This document shows positions 24,898 to 33,111 of a stretch of 64,000 bases of DNA, piece after piece (the stretch's first letter is position 1; each line of letters starts with the position of its first letter). The notes beneath the pieces are model-generated. The model made no database searches. It had not been told where the DNA came from and worked only from the letters and a program-made list of their open reading frames with translations. Origin of the DNA: CAIYOL01 sp964494805 (lineage in GTDB: Bacteria > Planctomycetota > Phycisphaerae > Sedimentisphaerales > Anaerobacaceae); the NCBI GenBank assembly GCA_964494805.1, contig CAZBST010000006.1, positions 1-64,000 of the forward strand, in the 5' to 3' direction. Position numbers and translations under genes: made by a program.

Positions 24898-25371
24898 ATG
24901 CTTTTGTTAACAGGCGAATATGAGCACGTAATCGACGACAAGAGTAGAGTGCTTGTCTCGAACAAGCTGCGGAATCAGATAGACGCTGATGAGCACGGCA
25001 GTAATTTCTATATTGTCCTCGGAGCCAACGGCATACTTTGTTTATATCCCGAAAAGTATTTCGAGCGGATTGCCCTTGCTATCGCGCCCGGTACTACCGC
25101 ACCGGATGAAACTGTGGCGTTCGAGCGAATGAGCTTTGCCTTGACTGAAAAGGTGGAGCTTGATAAGCAGGGACGCCTGCTTTTGAACGAAAGACTGAGA
25201 AAAAGGGCAGGCCTGAAAGACCAGGTTACGCTCATCGGTGTCAGAGACCATATCGAACTGTGGAACAGCGAAAACTGGGAGCAGTATCTTGCAGACAATA
25301 TGGCTCAATATCAGAAACAGATGTCGCAGGCAAGGCAGGTTGTCTTGCAGAAAGAAAGCAGAGAACTTTGA
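24898..25371 (+). CDS. mraZ: Transcriptional regulator MraZ
   Basis: 157 residues from the ATG at 24898. The open frame reaches back to 24853, but the family starts at MLLLTGEYEHVIDDKSRVLV. Two SpoVT/AbrB-like (MraZ) domains are visible: DDKSRVLVSNKLRNQI near residues 12-27 and LDKQGRLLLNERLRKRAGL near 85-105. MraZ forms a ring that binds GTGG repeats at its own promoter and represses the division and cell-wall cluster. Here those repeats lie within the promoter. It heads the short dcw cluster. Confidence 0.92.
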   Translation: MLLLTGEYEHVIDDKSRVLVSNKLRNQIDADEHGSNFYIVLGANGILCLYPEKYFERIALAIAPGTTAPDETVAFERMSFALTEKVELDKQGRLLLNERLRKRAGLKDQVTLIGVRDHIELWNSENWEQYLADNMAQYQKQMSQARQVVLQKESREL

Positions 25372-25390
25372 TTCTGAGGTGGAGGCAAAA

Positions 25391-25600
25391 ATGATTGGAA
25401 TGGATTTGAATCATTGTCAGATTGTGGGAAAGGGGCTTGCAGGGGAGCGGGCGGTTGACGAACAAACCCTTGCCTCGCTGGAAATTCTTACCGAGCGTCT
25501 GGAACGGCTGAAGAAGCTCGATAAGGCATTTTCCTGCATTGAATTTTCTTCCGCCGTTGAAAAGCTTAAGAGCCGCAGAAACACCGTGGCCGTAGGCTGA
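25391..25600 (+). CDS. Small protein of unknown function in the dcw cluster
   Basis: 69 residues from the ATG at 25391, which has a strong GAGGTGGAGG ribosome site. A longer open frame starts inside mraZ and is not favoured. The sequence is mostly polar and helical (DEQTLASLEILTERLERLKK), with two cysteines (NHCQIV, FSCIEF). I do not recognise a family. It lies exactly between mraZ and rsmH, where no standard dcw gene is expected, on the same strand with short spacing, so it is probably co-transcribed with division genes. Confidence 0.6.
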   Translation: MIGMDLNHCQIVGKGLAGERAVDEQTLASLEILTERLERLKKLDKAFSCIEFSSAVEKLKSRRNTVAVG

Positions 25601-25608
25601 AATCAACG

Positions 25609-25649
25609 TATAGTGTTTAGAAAGATAAAGCTAAACATTATGCACTATA
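25609..25649 (+). promoter_or_regulatory. Interrupted inverted repeat before rsmH
   Basis: TATAGTG-TTTAG (25609-25620) and CTAAA...CACTATA (25631-25635, 25643-25649) can pair as a 12-bp stem with a 7-base bulge and a 10-base loop, ending just before the rsmH start. It could influence translation or be a protein site. The function is unknown. Confidence 0.4.
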
Positions 25650-25650
25650 T

Positions 25651-26595
25651 ATGGGTACCAGACCCTATATTAGGGTTACTGATTTAGAAGTGAATAGTTC
25701 GGTGGTAGAACATATTCCGGTTCTGGCAGAAAAGTTAGCCGAGCGGATAAGCTTACCCACGGATGGAGTGATGGTCGATGCGACCGTAGGACAAGGAGGT
25801 CATAGTCTTCTGTTCGGCTCTAAGTTGGGCCCTGAGGGAGTTCTCATTGGCCTGGATGTCGATAAAGAAGCTATCCGAAGGGCCCATTTTAAATTAAAGA
25901 ACCTTCTTTGCAGGGTTATTTTGATTCGGGCCAATTTTTCCCAAATCAGCGAGCAGCTTTCCAAGCGGGGTATAGAAGAGGTCGATTTTATATTGGCTGA
26001 TTTGGGTTTCTGCTCGGCGCAACTGGCTGACGTCAAGATGGGGCTAAGTTTCCAGATAGATTCACCCCTTGATATGAGAATTGACGAAAGATTAAAGACT
26101 ACTGCTGCCGATATAATTAATAAAACAGATGAAAAATCCCTGGCCGATTTGATTTACAAGTTTGGTCAGGACAGAGCCTCAAGGCGGATTGCACGGTTTA
26201 TCGTCAAGGGCCGTCAGGGTCGGCCGATAACCACAACCGGCCAGCTGGCATCGATAGTTTGCAAAGCGCTTCAAAGGCCGGCGGGGAAAAGAAAGAGCAG
26301 AATACATCCGGCGACCAGAACCTTTCAGGCACTGCGAATCGCGGTCAACGATGAGATGGGAAACCTGGAAAAGCTGCTTGAGTCGGCGCCGGGGCTGCTA
26401 AAGAAAAAAGGACAGATAGCGGTCATTAGCTTTCATAGTCTGGAAGACAGATTAGTTAAAAATAATTTTAGGCAGAATAAAAAGGAAAATATTTACTGCG
26501 ATTTCATAAAAAAGCCGATTGTGCCGTCGCGACAGGAAATCGCAGGAAATCGGCGAGCAAGAAGCGCAAAGTTAAGAATTGCTCAAAAGTCGTAA
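25651..26595 (+). CDS. rsmH: 16S rRNA (cytosine-N4)-methyltransferase RsmH
   Basis: 314 residues, family length. It methylates C1402 of 16S rRNA with SAM. Seen: EHIPVLAEKLAE, VDATVGQGGHSLL as the SAM loop, GLDVDKEAI, LADLGFCSAQL, FQIDSPLDMRID and ISFHSLEDRLVKNNF. The first 13 residues lack family similarity, so a GTG at 25690 is an alternative start. It keeps the usual dcw position after mraZ. Confidence 0.93.
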   Translation: MGTRPYIRVTDLEVNSSVVEHIPVLAEKLAERISLPTDGVMVDATVGQGGHSLLFGSKLGPEGVLIGLDVDKEAIRRAHFKLKNLLCRVILIRANFSQISEQLSKRGIEEVDFILADLGFCSAQLADVKMGLSFQIDSPLDMRIDERLKTTAADIINKTDEKSLADLIYKFGQDRASRRIARFIVKGRQGRPITTTGQLASIVCKALQRPAGKRKSRIHPATRTFQALRIAVNDEMGNLEKLLESAPGLLKKKGQIAVISFHSLEDRLVKNNFRQNKKENIYCDFIKKPIVPSRQEIAGNRRARSAKLRIAQKS

Positions 26596-26625
26596 GTTAC
26601 TAAAGAAAGAAAAAGGAGTTTCGTT

Positions 26626-27462
26626 ATGGCTTCCGACGCTAAGATAGGGTTGCTATTAGGTTTGGTCTTTATATTTATAATCGCACTTGTAATTAATGGG
26701 CTGCCGAGCTTTTACGAAAGTGGAAATAACAATGAGCTGACTGGCAAAATGGTCCATTCGCAGAATAATCCGCCGGCTATAGCAGCCAAAGAGCGTCGTG
26801 AGGTTATCAATCCGAGACAAGTAACTGAAAAGGAGTCCACGCAGGCTGAGCTGCCTTGTACAGCCAATCAGGGTATGCGACCCGCAGCGGCAGCTGTCTC
26901 GGTTACAAAAGAGACCGCGGCGGTAGAAGCAATTGCTGCTGCTGCACAGGCGGTGGCGGCAAAAGATGAGGGTCAAAAGACCGAGTCGGATGAAGCAATT
27001 CTTTCAAAAATCTATGTCGTCAATGAAGGCGATACTCTTGCTGTTATAGCCAAGAAATTTTATGGCCCCAAGGAAGGTAACAAAAAAGTAAACATCGCCA
27101 GGATATTTGAAGCCAATCGCAAGATATTGGAATCGCCCGATGAAATCAGTATCGGGCAAAAGCTTGTCATACCACTGCTGTTAGCTTCGGCGCCGGATAA
27201 AGGCAAAATTGTGAGCGTCCTTTCAGGAACGGAGTTTACGAAGGTCAAATCTATCGGCAGGAGACATCTTTTGGCTAACGGCCGCCGGGCGGAGCAAAAC
27301 AGCAATTACGTAGTGCGGGAAGGCGATAGCTTATGGCAGATTGCTGCCGAGCAGCTCGGGAATGGAAGTCGCTACAGCGAAATAGCGGAACTAAACGCTG
27401 GTATTTTGGACAGCGAGGATAATCTTTCCGTTGGGATGCGTTTGAAAATGCCGGCTCGATAA
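26626..27462 (+). CDS. Membrane-anchored protein with two LysM domains
   Basis: 278 residues. A single N-terminal TM segment (about 9-27) is followed by a low-complexity Ala/Glu-rich linker (about 30-120). Two LysM domains follow, at about 127-178 (YVVNEGDTLAVIAKKFYG) and 225-277 (YVVREGDSLWQIAAEQLG). LysM binds peptidoglycan glycan. Its place between rsmH and the ftsL-like gene suggests a division or wall-sensing role. A GGAG site precedes the ATG. Confidence 0.85.
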   Translation: MASDAKIGLLLGLVFIFIIALVINGLPSFYESGNNNELTGKMVHSQNNPPAIAAKERREVINPRQVTEKESTQAELPCTANQGMRPAAAAVSVTKETAAVEAIAAAAQAVAAKDEGQKTESDEAILSKIYVVNEGDTLAVIAKKFYGPKEGNKKVNIARIFEANRKILESPDEISIGQKLVIPLLLASAPDKGKIVSVLSGTEFTKVKSIGRRHLLANGRRAEQNSNYVVREGDSLWQIAAEQLGNGSRYSEIAELNAGILDSEDNLSVGMRLKMPAR

Positions 27463-27514
27463 AGCACGTCGAATGATTGTTGAATTATCAGTTATTAATT
27501 GTCAATAACGTTGT

Positions 27515-27745
27515 ATGAGCTCCTGGTTTCGTTTTGTTTTTGTTGTTTTTTGTTTTACGGGTGTCTTAATTCTTACCATTTATCTCCGTAACGCCGACAA
27601 TCGCACTTTCTATAAGCTTTATACGTACACAGCCGAGCAAAATCGGCTAAAACAACAGCTTTGGCAGAAACAATTGCGGCTGGAATATTTAATAAATCCT
27701 GCCGCCGTCTCGCGCCGTCTTGACGGTCGTAAAACAGGCCATTAA
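27515..27745 (+). CDS. FtsL-like small division protein
   Basis: 76 residues with one TM segment (about 5-24), then a short coiled-coil-prone stretch (YTAEQNRLKQQLWQKQLRLEYL). Size, topology and position directly upstream of ftsI match FtsL/FtsB-type division proteins, which are too divergent to identify by sequence alone. The final 26 bases overlap the start of ftsI. Confidence 0.6.
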   Translation: MSSWFRFVFVVFCFTGVLILTIYLRNADNRTFYKLYTYTAEQNRLKQQLWQKQLRLEYLINPAAVSRRLDGRKTGH

Positions 27746-29447
27746 AAAGTTGAAAAGCGTCCGAATCATTATTTTCTTTTTTGTTGTTCTGATTGTGGCA
27801 TTTTTGTCACTGGCGGGGCGGTGCTTTTATCTGCAGTTTTTTAAAAGCGACGAATATATTGCCGCCTGTGCCAGGCAGCAGCAGGGTCGCATAATCCAAA
27901 TGCCTCAACGCGGCGTGATTCTCGATTGTCGGGGCAGGGTGCTTGCCGCAAGCAACAGGATTCAGACCATTTTCGCCGAGCCGAGAGTTATAAAAGACCC
28001 CAAAGATACCTCCACCAGACTTGCCCCGATACTGGATATGGGCGCACACGAAATCTGTAAGCTTATCACCGACAGTAAAAATCCGGGCTTTGCGAAAATC
28101 AGAGTAGGCGCCGACGCAGACCAGTGCAGTGCAGCGGCTAAAATTTATGGCATCGGCGTTCAGTCGGGTTGGCGGAGGCATTATCCGGTCGGCTCGCTGG
28201 CCGCACATATCGTTGGTTTTACAAGTGCCGACAACCGCGGGTTAGGGGGCATTGAGTTACAATACGACAAAGAGCTTGGTGGTTCGTCGGGACAGGACAT
28301 TTTTCTTGCCGATGCGTTTCGTCGGCCGGTTCGGCTGAAACAGCAGAAAGGCGTCGTCACCGACGGTGTCGGCATTATTTTGACCCTTGATGCCACCATC
28401 CAGCAGTTTGCACGGGCCGAACTTATGAAGCAATACCGCAGCTACCAGGCCGAATCGGCTGTGGCGATTGTGGCTGATGCCAAAACAGGGGCGATTTTAG
28501 CACTTGTTTCGCTGCCTGATTTTGACCCTAATAACATTCGGTCAGCCGACATCGACCATTTCCGAAATCGAGCGATAACCGACCAGTTTGAGCCCGGTAG
28601 TATCGTAAAGCCGATTATTGCTGCAATTGCAGTCGATGGCGGTGTTGTTGGGCAGAATGAAAAAATATACTGCGAACGAGGGCATTATCGCGGCAAAGGC
28701 TTCGGCAAAATTGGCGAATTAGGCAGCCACGCGTTTGCTGACCTGACAGTGGGCGAGATTCTGACTTTTTCCAGCAACATAGGAATGGCCAAAATCGGAC
28801 AAAGACTCGGTAAAAACAGGCTCTACAGCGGGCTGAAACGTTTCGGCTTCGGCAAAGAAACAGGCATCGAGCTGCCGGGTGAGGCGGAGGGATACTTGCC
28901 GCCGCTGCGGAAATGGACTGGATATAGCGTAACTCGAATACCTTTCGGGCAGGAGGTTTCTGTAACTGCAATTCAGCTTGTTCGGGCCTTCTGTATACTT
29001 TCAAACGGCGGACGTGCAGTTCGGCCGTTCATTGTTAGGGCAATGGTGGATAATGACGGGCAAATTATTGAGCTGAAACAGCCGGAGCCATCCGCTGGGT
29101 TTGTTATAAGTGAGAAAGTTGCCAAATGGATTGTTACCGATGCCATGGTCGATGTGGTTAATGAAGGGACAGGCAAAAGAGCTAAACTGGAAAAGTGGCA
29201 GGTATTCGGCAAGACAGGAACCGCTAACATCGCCTACAGCCGCCAGCGGGGATATTCGCAGACTGATTATGTTGCTTCCTTCATAGGCGGTGCGCCGGCC
29301 GAGGACCCGAAAGTGCTCGTTTTGGTTTCGGTTCGAAAGCCGGATATTACTCTCGGCAAAGGTTATACTGGCGGCCCCGTCGCCTCGCCAGCCGTCGGCG
29401 CAATACTCGAAAAAACCCTCACCTACCTCGAAAAGCATCCGCTCTAA
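27720..29447 (+). CDS. ftsI: Division-type penicillin-binding protein (PBP3/FtsI)
   Basis: 575 residues from a TTG at 27720. It has an N-terminal TM anchor (about 15-36), a PBP dimer domain and a transpeptidase domain. Catalytic motifs: S-x-x-K in EPGSIVKPI, S-x-N in FSSNIGM and K-T-G-T in FGKTGTANI. It crosslinks septal peptidoglycan. The presence of a PBP is notable because planctomycetes were once thought to lack peptidoglycan. The dcw cluster stops here: mraY and mur genes do not follow. Its stop codon overlaps that of the convergent mrdA. Confidence 0.9.
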   Translation: MTVVKQAIKKLKSVRIIIFFFVVLIVAFLSLAGRCFYLQFFKSDEYIAACARQQQGRIIQMPQRGVILDCRGRVLAASNRIQTIFAEPRVIKDPKDTSTRLAPILDMGAHEICKLITDSKNPGFAKIRVGADADQCSAAAKIYGIGVQSGWRRHYPVGSLAAHIVGFTSADNRGLGGIELQYDKELGGSSGQDIFLADAFRRPVRLKQQKGVVTDGVGIILTLDATIQQFARAELMKQYRSYQAESAVAIVADAKTGAILALVSLPDFDPNNIRSADIDHFRNRAITDQFEPGSIVKPIIAAIAVDGGVVGQNEKIYCERGHYRGKGFGKIGELGSHAFADLTVGEILTFSSNIGMAKIGQRLGKNRLYSGLKRFGFGKETGIELPGEAEGYLPPLRKWTGYSVTRIPFGQEVSVTAIQLVRAFCILSNGGRAVRPFIVRAMVDNDGQIIELKQPEPSAGFVISEKVAKWIVTDAMVDVVNEGTGKRAKLEKWQVFGKTGTANIAYSRQRGYSQTDYVASFIGGAPAEDPKVLVLVSVRKPDITLGKGYTGGPVASPAVGAILEKTLTYLEKHPL

Positions 29448-31540
29448 TGCGAAACCGGGCCGATATACCCGGCTTCGATGCAGAACTGGATAATGTTACG
29501 CGCCAGAGGCGCGGCATCGCTTGAGCCGTGCTGGCCGCCTTCGACAACGACCGCAATTGCTAATTTCCTCGCCTTTGCATCTTCGGCGAAGCCTGCGAAC
29601 AAGGCGTGCTCCGGCGCTTCTGTTGAGCCGGTCTTGCCATAAACCTTGACGGCCTGCCCGTCAAAGCCAGTATAAGCAAACTGATTGTAAGCTGTTCCTC
29701 CCGGCTCATTGACCACGGCATGCATCCCGTCATAAATGACCTTTAAGGTTTCTGCTGAAATTCCGAGATTAATTTCATCTGAATTTCGAATTTCCTTGAG
29801 AAGTCTCGGCGGCTTGAATATTCCGCCGCGGGCGATAGCTGCCATTGCATTTGCCGCCTGCAGGGGGGAGCATCGCAGATTTCCCTGACCCATGCCGAAG
29901 TATCTCATTTCACTTTTTGCAATCGGCGGCAACTCCTCGAAAGCCGGGTTGGCGCCTTGAGCCGGAGTTGTCGATATTTGGCCTGATACCTGCCTTAAAT
30001 CTCGCCCTTGTTCGTCATCTGTCTGCGCGAGAGGTGAAACACGACCGTAGCCGAATGTCGACAGCCATTGTTGTAAGACCTGCGGCTCAATTCTGTCTGC
30101 GAGCCGGGAGAAATAGATGTTGCAACTGCCTTTAATGGCGTTGCGAGCATAGTTCTGCCACTCGTCATCGTGACATCTGTGATGTCTTTTATACAGCAAG
30201 CAGTTCGGCCATCCTCTCGGTGCCTCATGGGCGGGGCAGTGTATAACCTCGTATGCGGTGATTTTGCCGGATTCGAGACCGGCTATGAGAATCAGGGGTT
30301 TCACTACCGAGCCGGGCGGGTACTGCTTATTTATCGCCCGGTTTCGCAACGGCTCGTTAGGGTCATTGGCGACGTCGGCGTAGTCTCTCCTGATGTAGTT
30401 CAGGTCGAAAACAGGGATTGAAACAAGTGCAAGAATATCTCCACTTGCAACATCAATTACAACTGCTGCCATCGGCGCCTGGCAATTCGGATTGTGCTTG
30501 CAGTCAGTTAGATATTCCTCTATTCTCTGCTGAAGTTCTATGTCTAATGTTAGAGAAATATCCTTGCCGAGCTGCGCTTTGGTTTCGTCTATCAGCTCAC
30601 GGTCTATGTCATAGATGATTTTACCGCGTTTGCCGCGGAGAATGGTTTCGCAGGCATACTCAACGCCGTCCTCTCGTCCGCAAACTTCACCCTCCAGATA
30701 TCTTGATAGTTTATCGTCTGCGAATAGTTCTCTATCAGCTTGCTGTGTCGCCGGGCCGACCCATCCTATTGTTTGGGCAGCAGCCGAGCCGAATGGGTAG
30801 AACCGCTGCGGCTTTGCCAGAATTTGAACGCCGTCAATATCTGAAAACTCCAGTTGCGCGGTAAAGATATCGTCGTTGGTTTTTAACTCCACTAACGGCC
30901 AGCTCTTATGCATCTCGGCAATATCAACTTTGTTGATAAGTCGAAGCCGCTTGACCGAGTTTGGCTCCTTTTTTTCAAAATCGGCTGTCGCAACATAATC
31001 CGGAATGCTGATTATGTCTTTAAAGTTGCCGAAAACTTCCGAGTTTGGAAAATTATCCCGCCAGGCCTGAAACGTGCGCCGCATCCAGATAAAGTCATTT
31101 ATTTTTTGTATTTTAGTTTCCACTTCTGCTGGTTTGATTCCTCCGAGCCGGGCGCATTTGCTGATTATTCGGTTCAAATTTGCCAGACCGTCGTCCATCT
31201 TTTTTTGTGCTTCGGCTGTCGAGGCGCCGGTGTTATCTTTGTCGGCGGCCTTTAGGAGGCTGCCTTGTCTGACACGGTCATCCATAAAATGGGAGAGACC
31301 GTAATTTATATACAGTTGAAATTGTGGCTCGTCGACGGCTAATACTTTGCCGTTTCTGTCGAGTATTTTGCCTCTGATTGTCTTGAGTTGCCGGCTGTGG
31401 CTTTTTTGGAGCTTTAGTTTTGTGATTTTGCCCCGATAAAACGAGTTGGACAGCAGCTGCATTTGTGCCAGCCGCAGCAGGAAGACAAACAAAAAAAACG
31501 TGAGTAAGATTGCAAAGATTTTAATTCGCTTATGGTACAT
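29444..31540 (-). CDS. mrdA: Elongation-type penicillin-binding protein 2
   Basis: 698 residues from MYHKRIKIFAI, which directly precedes the TM anchor. The open frame runs to 31657, overlapping mreD, but the extra 39 residues derive from a GTATCTCGTATC-type low-complexity repeat. Catalytic motifs: YPPGSVVKPLI (S-x-x-K), GSCNIYFSRL (S-x-N) and YGKTGSTEAP (K-T-G-S). The length exceeds typical PBP2 (about 630) through insertions in the pedestal region. It is the synthase of lateral wall peptidoglycan, working with MreBCD and RodA. rodA is not in the window. Confidence 0.9.
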   Translation of the reverse strand: MYHKRIKIFAILLTFFLFVFLLRLAQMQLLSNSFYRGKITKLKLQKSHSRQLKTIRGKILDRNGKVLAVDEPQFQLYINYGLSHFMDDRVRQGSLLKAADKDNTGASTAEAQKKMDDGLANLNRIISKCARLGGIKPAEVETKIQKINDFIWMRRTFQAWRDNFPNSEVFGNFKDIISIPDYVATADFEKKEPNSVKRLRLINKVDIAEMHKSWPLVELKTNDDIFTAQLEFSDIDGVQILAKPQRFYPFGSAAAQTIGWVGPATQQADRELFADDKLSRYLEGEVCGREDGVEYACETILRGKRGKIIYDIDRELIDETKAQLGKDISLTLDIELQQRIEEYLTDCKHNPNCQAPMAAVVIDVASGDILALVSIPVFDLNYIRRDYADVANDPNEPLRNRAINKQYPPGSVVKPLILIAGLESGKITAYEVIHCPAHEAPRGWPNCLLYKRHHRCHDDEWQNYARNAIKGSCNIYFSRLADRIEPQVLQQWLSTFGYGRVSPLAQTDDEQGRDLRQVSGQISTTPAQGANPAFEELPPIAKSEMRYFGMGQGNLRCSPLQAANAMAAIARGGIFKPPRLLKEIRNSDEINLGISAETLKVIYDGMHAVVNEPGGTAYNQFAYTGFDGQAVKVYGKTGSTEAPEHALFAGFAEDAKARKLAIAVVVEGGQHGSSDAAPLARNIIQFCIEAGYIGPVSH

Positions 31541-31560
31541 CGTATTTTGTATCTTGCATT

Positions 31561-31587
31561 TCGTATCTCGTATCTTATTCGAGATAC
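31561..31587. repeat. Inverted repeat in low-complexity spacer
   Basis: CGTATCTCG (31561-31569) and CGAGATACG (31579-31587) form a 9-bp stem inside a GTATCTYG-type degenerate tandem stretch (about 31543-31587) between mreD and mrdA. Confidence 0.6.
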
Positions 31588-31623
31588 GCTTCACATGGTT
31601 CACCAGATACGAATTTAATGCTG

Positions 31624-32112
31624 TCAGGAACGATGTGTCTTTATACGCATCCACCACGCTGTTGGCAAGAACAAAAACGGCCCCACAACGCTTGAATATA
31701 CAGATGTCCAGAAAAGAACTGTATATGCATTAGCCGTTGTTGGCTGGTTCCTAAGAAGCGTTAAAAAATGAACCATCACCCCGGTCAGGAGACTACTGAT
31801 AAATATCACAAGTGACTGATAAGGCATTTTTTTAATAATGATAACGCCGTGTAGGTACGACAGCAGCGTGCCGAAAAGACCAAAGCTGATTATTTGTGGC
31901 CCCATTGCAGAACCAATAATATCAGCAGCGAAACCTATTGTGAAGGATGTTATGATTGCCTCCCGCTGATTGCAGTAGATAGAGAAGAAAACCATAAGGA
32001 TTAACAGCAAATCGGGTTTGATATTCAAACGGCTGACGGCAATTATATTGACCAGACCGGCTTGCAGCACGGTAACTAAACAGATAAGAACTGCAAACCG
32101 AAGCCATCGCAT
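31624..32112 (-). CDS. mreD: Rod shape-determining protein MreD
   Basis: 162 residues with five to six hydrophobic helices, the MreD size and topology. NIKPDLLLILMVFFSIY and FAADIIGSAMGPQIISFGLF match the family. It is a membrane component linking MreC and MreB to the PBP2-RodA elongation complex. It lies in the canonical order mreB-mreC-mreD-mrdA on the minus strand. Confidence 0.88.
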   Translation of the reverse strand: MRWLRFAVLICLVTVLQAGLVNIIAVSRLNIKPDLLLILMVFFSIYCNQREAIITSFTIGFAADIIGSAMGPQIISFGLFGTLLSYLHGVIIIKKMPYQSLVIFISSLLTGVMVHFLTLLRNQPTTANAYTVLFWTSVYSSVVGPFLFLPTAWWMRIKTHRS

Positions 32113-32166
32113 TTTATATCCTCACTAATCGCTGTTTCGCAGCATATTGCAGAATTAAACCACAGG

Positions 32167-32991
32167 TTACTTTGACGGATTCATTATAATCACGGCTACC
32201 TCGGCCAATTTCCGTATATCACAGGCGGGTTTGACCGTTATATCCCACAGTAGCGGATTTTCATCGGCCGTCTTACATTGGACCACTGTTCCTATAATGA
32301 CGGGCGTGTCCAGCAGTCCCGGTTTTTTACAGGCATAAACATTGTCTCCGATTTTGATTTTGTGCTTTATCGAGACTAATTGGACCTTGGCTGAATTCTT
32401 GCCGTCGCCCCGGATTACTGTTTTTAATCCGCCTATCTTCACTGCTATATTGGATGTGGTTTCTGTAATCAGCTCGACCTTGGCGGTGCGCGGCGAAACA
32501 TCGGATATGGTTCCGATGATACTGTTGTCGCCCAGCACAAATTGGCCTTTTTGCAGACCGTCATTTTGGCCGCGGTTAATAATAAACCCCTCAGTAGAGG
32601 CTGTAATTACCTCGGCAAGCATCAACCCAGCGCCTTCCAATGGGCGTCTGTTGCGCAGCCTCGACAGTTCTTCGACCTTTTGTCGTTCCTGGTTCAGCTC
32701 CTCTGTGAGGTTTGCAAGGTAATTTTGGAGCTGGTCGTATTTTCTGCGGCTGACGACATCTGTTGGCTGCGGTTGCGTACGTGCCGAGAGGGTAATGGTT
32801 CTGCCGATGCTTAAAGGCCAGCGGAAAATGTGAGCAAAAGCGAACTGGAATTTATTTGTCAGATTCTGTGGTCCAAGGAGAAAGATAAACCCGGCTAACA
32901 TAAACCAGGTGAATAACATTCCTCTGGAAGGGGACTCCAAACGTCTTTTATTACGTTTGGGAATCCAGATTCTGGTTTGCCGCCTTGCCAT
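32167..32991 (-). CDS. mreC: Rod shape-determining protein MreC
   Basis: 274 residues. A basic N-terminus and one TM segment (about 25-45) are followed by a coiled coil (about 80-112, YDQLQNYLANLTEELNQERQ-like) and the two-barrel MreC domain (VITASTEGFIINRGQNDGL, GIISDVSPRTAKVELITE-like text and VYACKKPGLLDTP). It is a periplasmic scaffold that activates PBP2. It is in the mreB operon, with two hairpins in the mreB-mreC gap. Confidence 0.9.
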   Translation of the reverse strand: MARRQTRIWIPKRNKRRLESPSRGMLFTWFMLAGFIFLLGPQNLTNKFQFAFAHIFRWPLSIGRTITLSARTQPQPTDVVSRRKYDQLQNYLANLTEELNQERQKVEELSRLRNRRPLEGAGLMLAEVITASTEGFIINRGQNDGLQKGQFVLGDNSIIGTISDVSPRTAKVELITETTSNIAVKIGGLKTVIRGDGKNSAKVQLVSIKHKIKIGDNVYACKKPGLLDTPVIIGTVVQCKTADENPLLWDITVKPACDIRKLAEVAVIIMNPSK

Positions 32992-33040
32992 ATTTGTTGG
33001 TCGGTTGTTTCTCTGACCGGATGCTGCGTTGCCTACTCCG

Positions 33041-33101
33041 CCGGCCTTCTTCTGCCCGCCGTTCCTTAGGGACGTAAAGGCCGGAAGCTACGCTATGTAG
33101 C
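33041..33101 (-). other. Two hairpins in the mreB-mreC gap
   Basis: CCGGCCTT (33041-33048) pairs with AAGGCCGG (33077-33084), and GCTAC (33087-33091) pairs with GTAGC (33097-33101). They lie just after the mreB stop on the minus strand and may attenuate or protect the transcript, giving more MreB than MreC. No T run is seen. Confidence 0.45.
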
Positions 33102-33111
33102 GCAGGTATTC

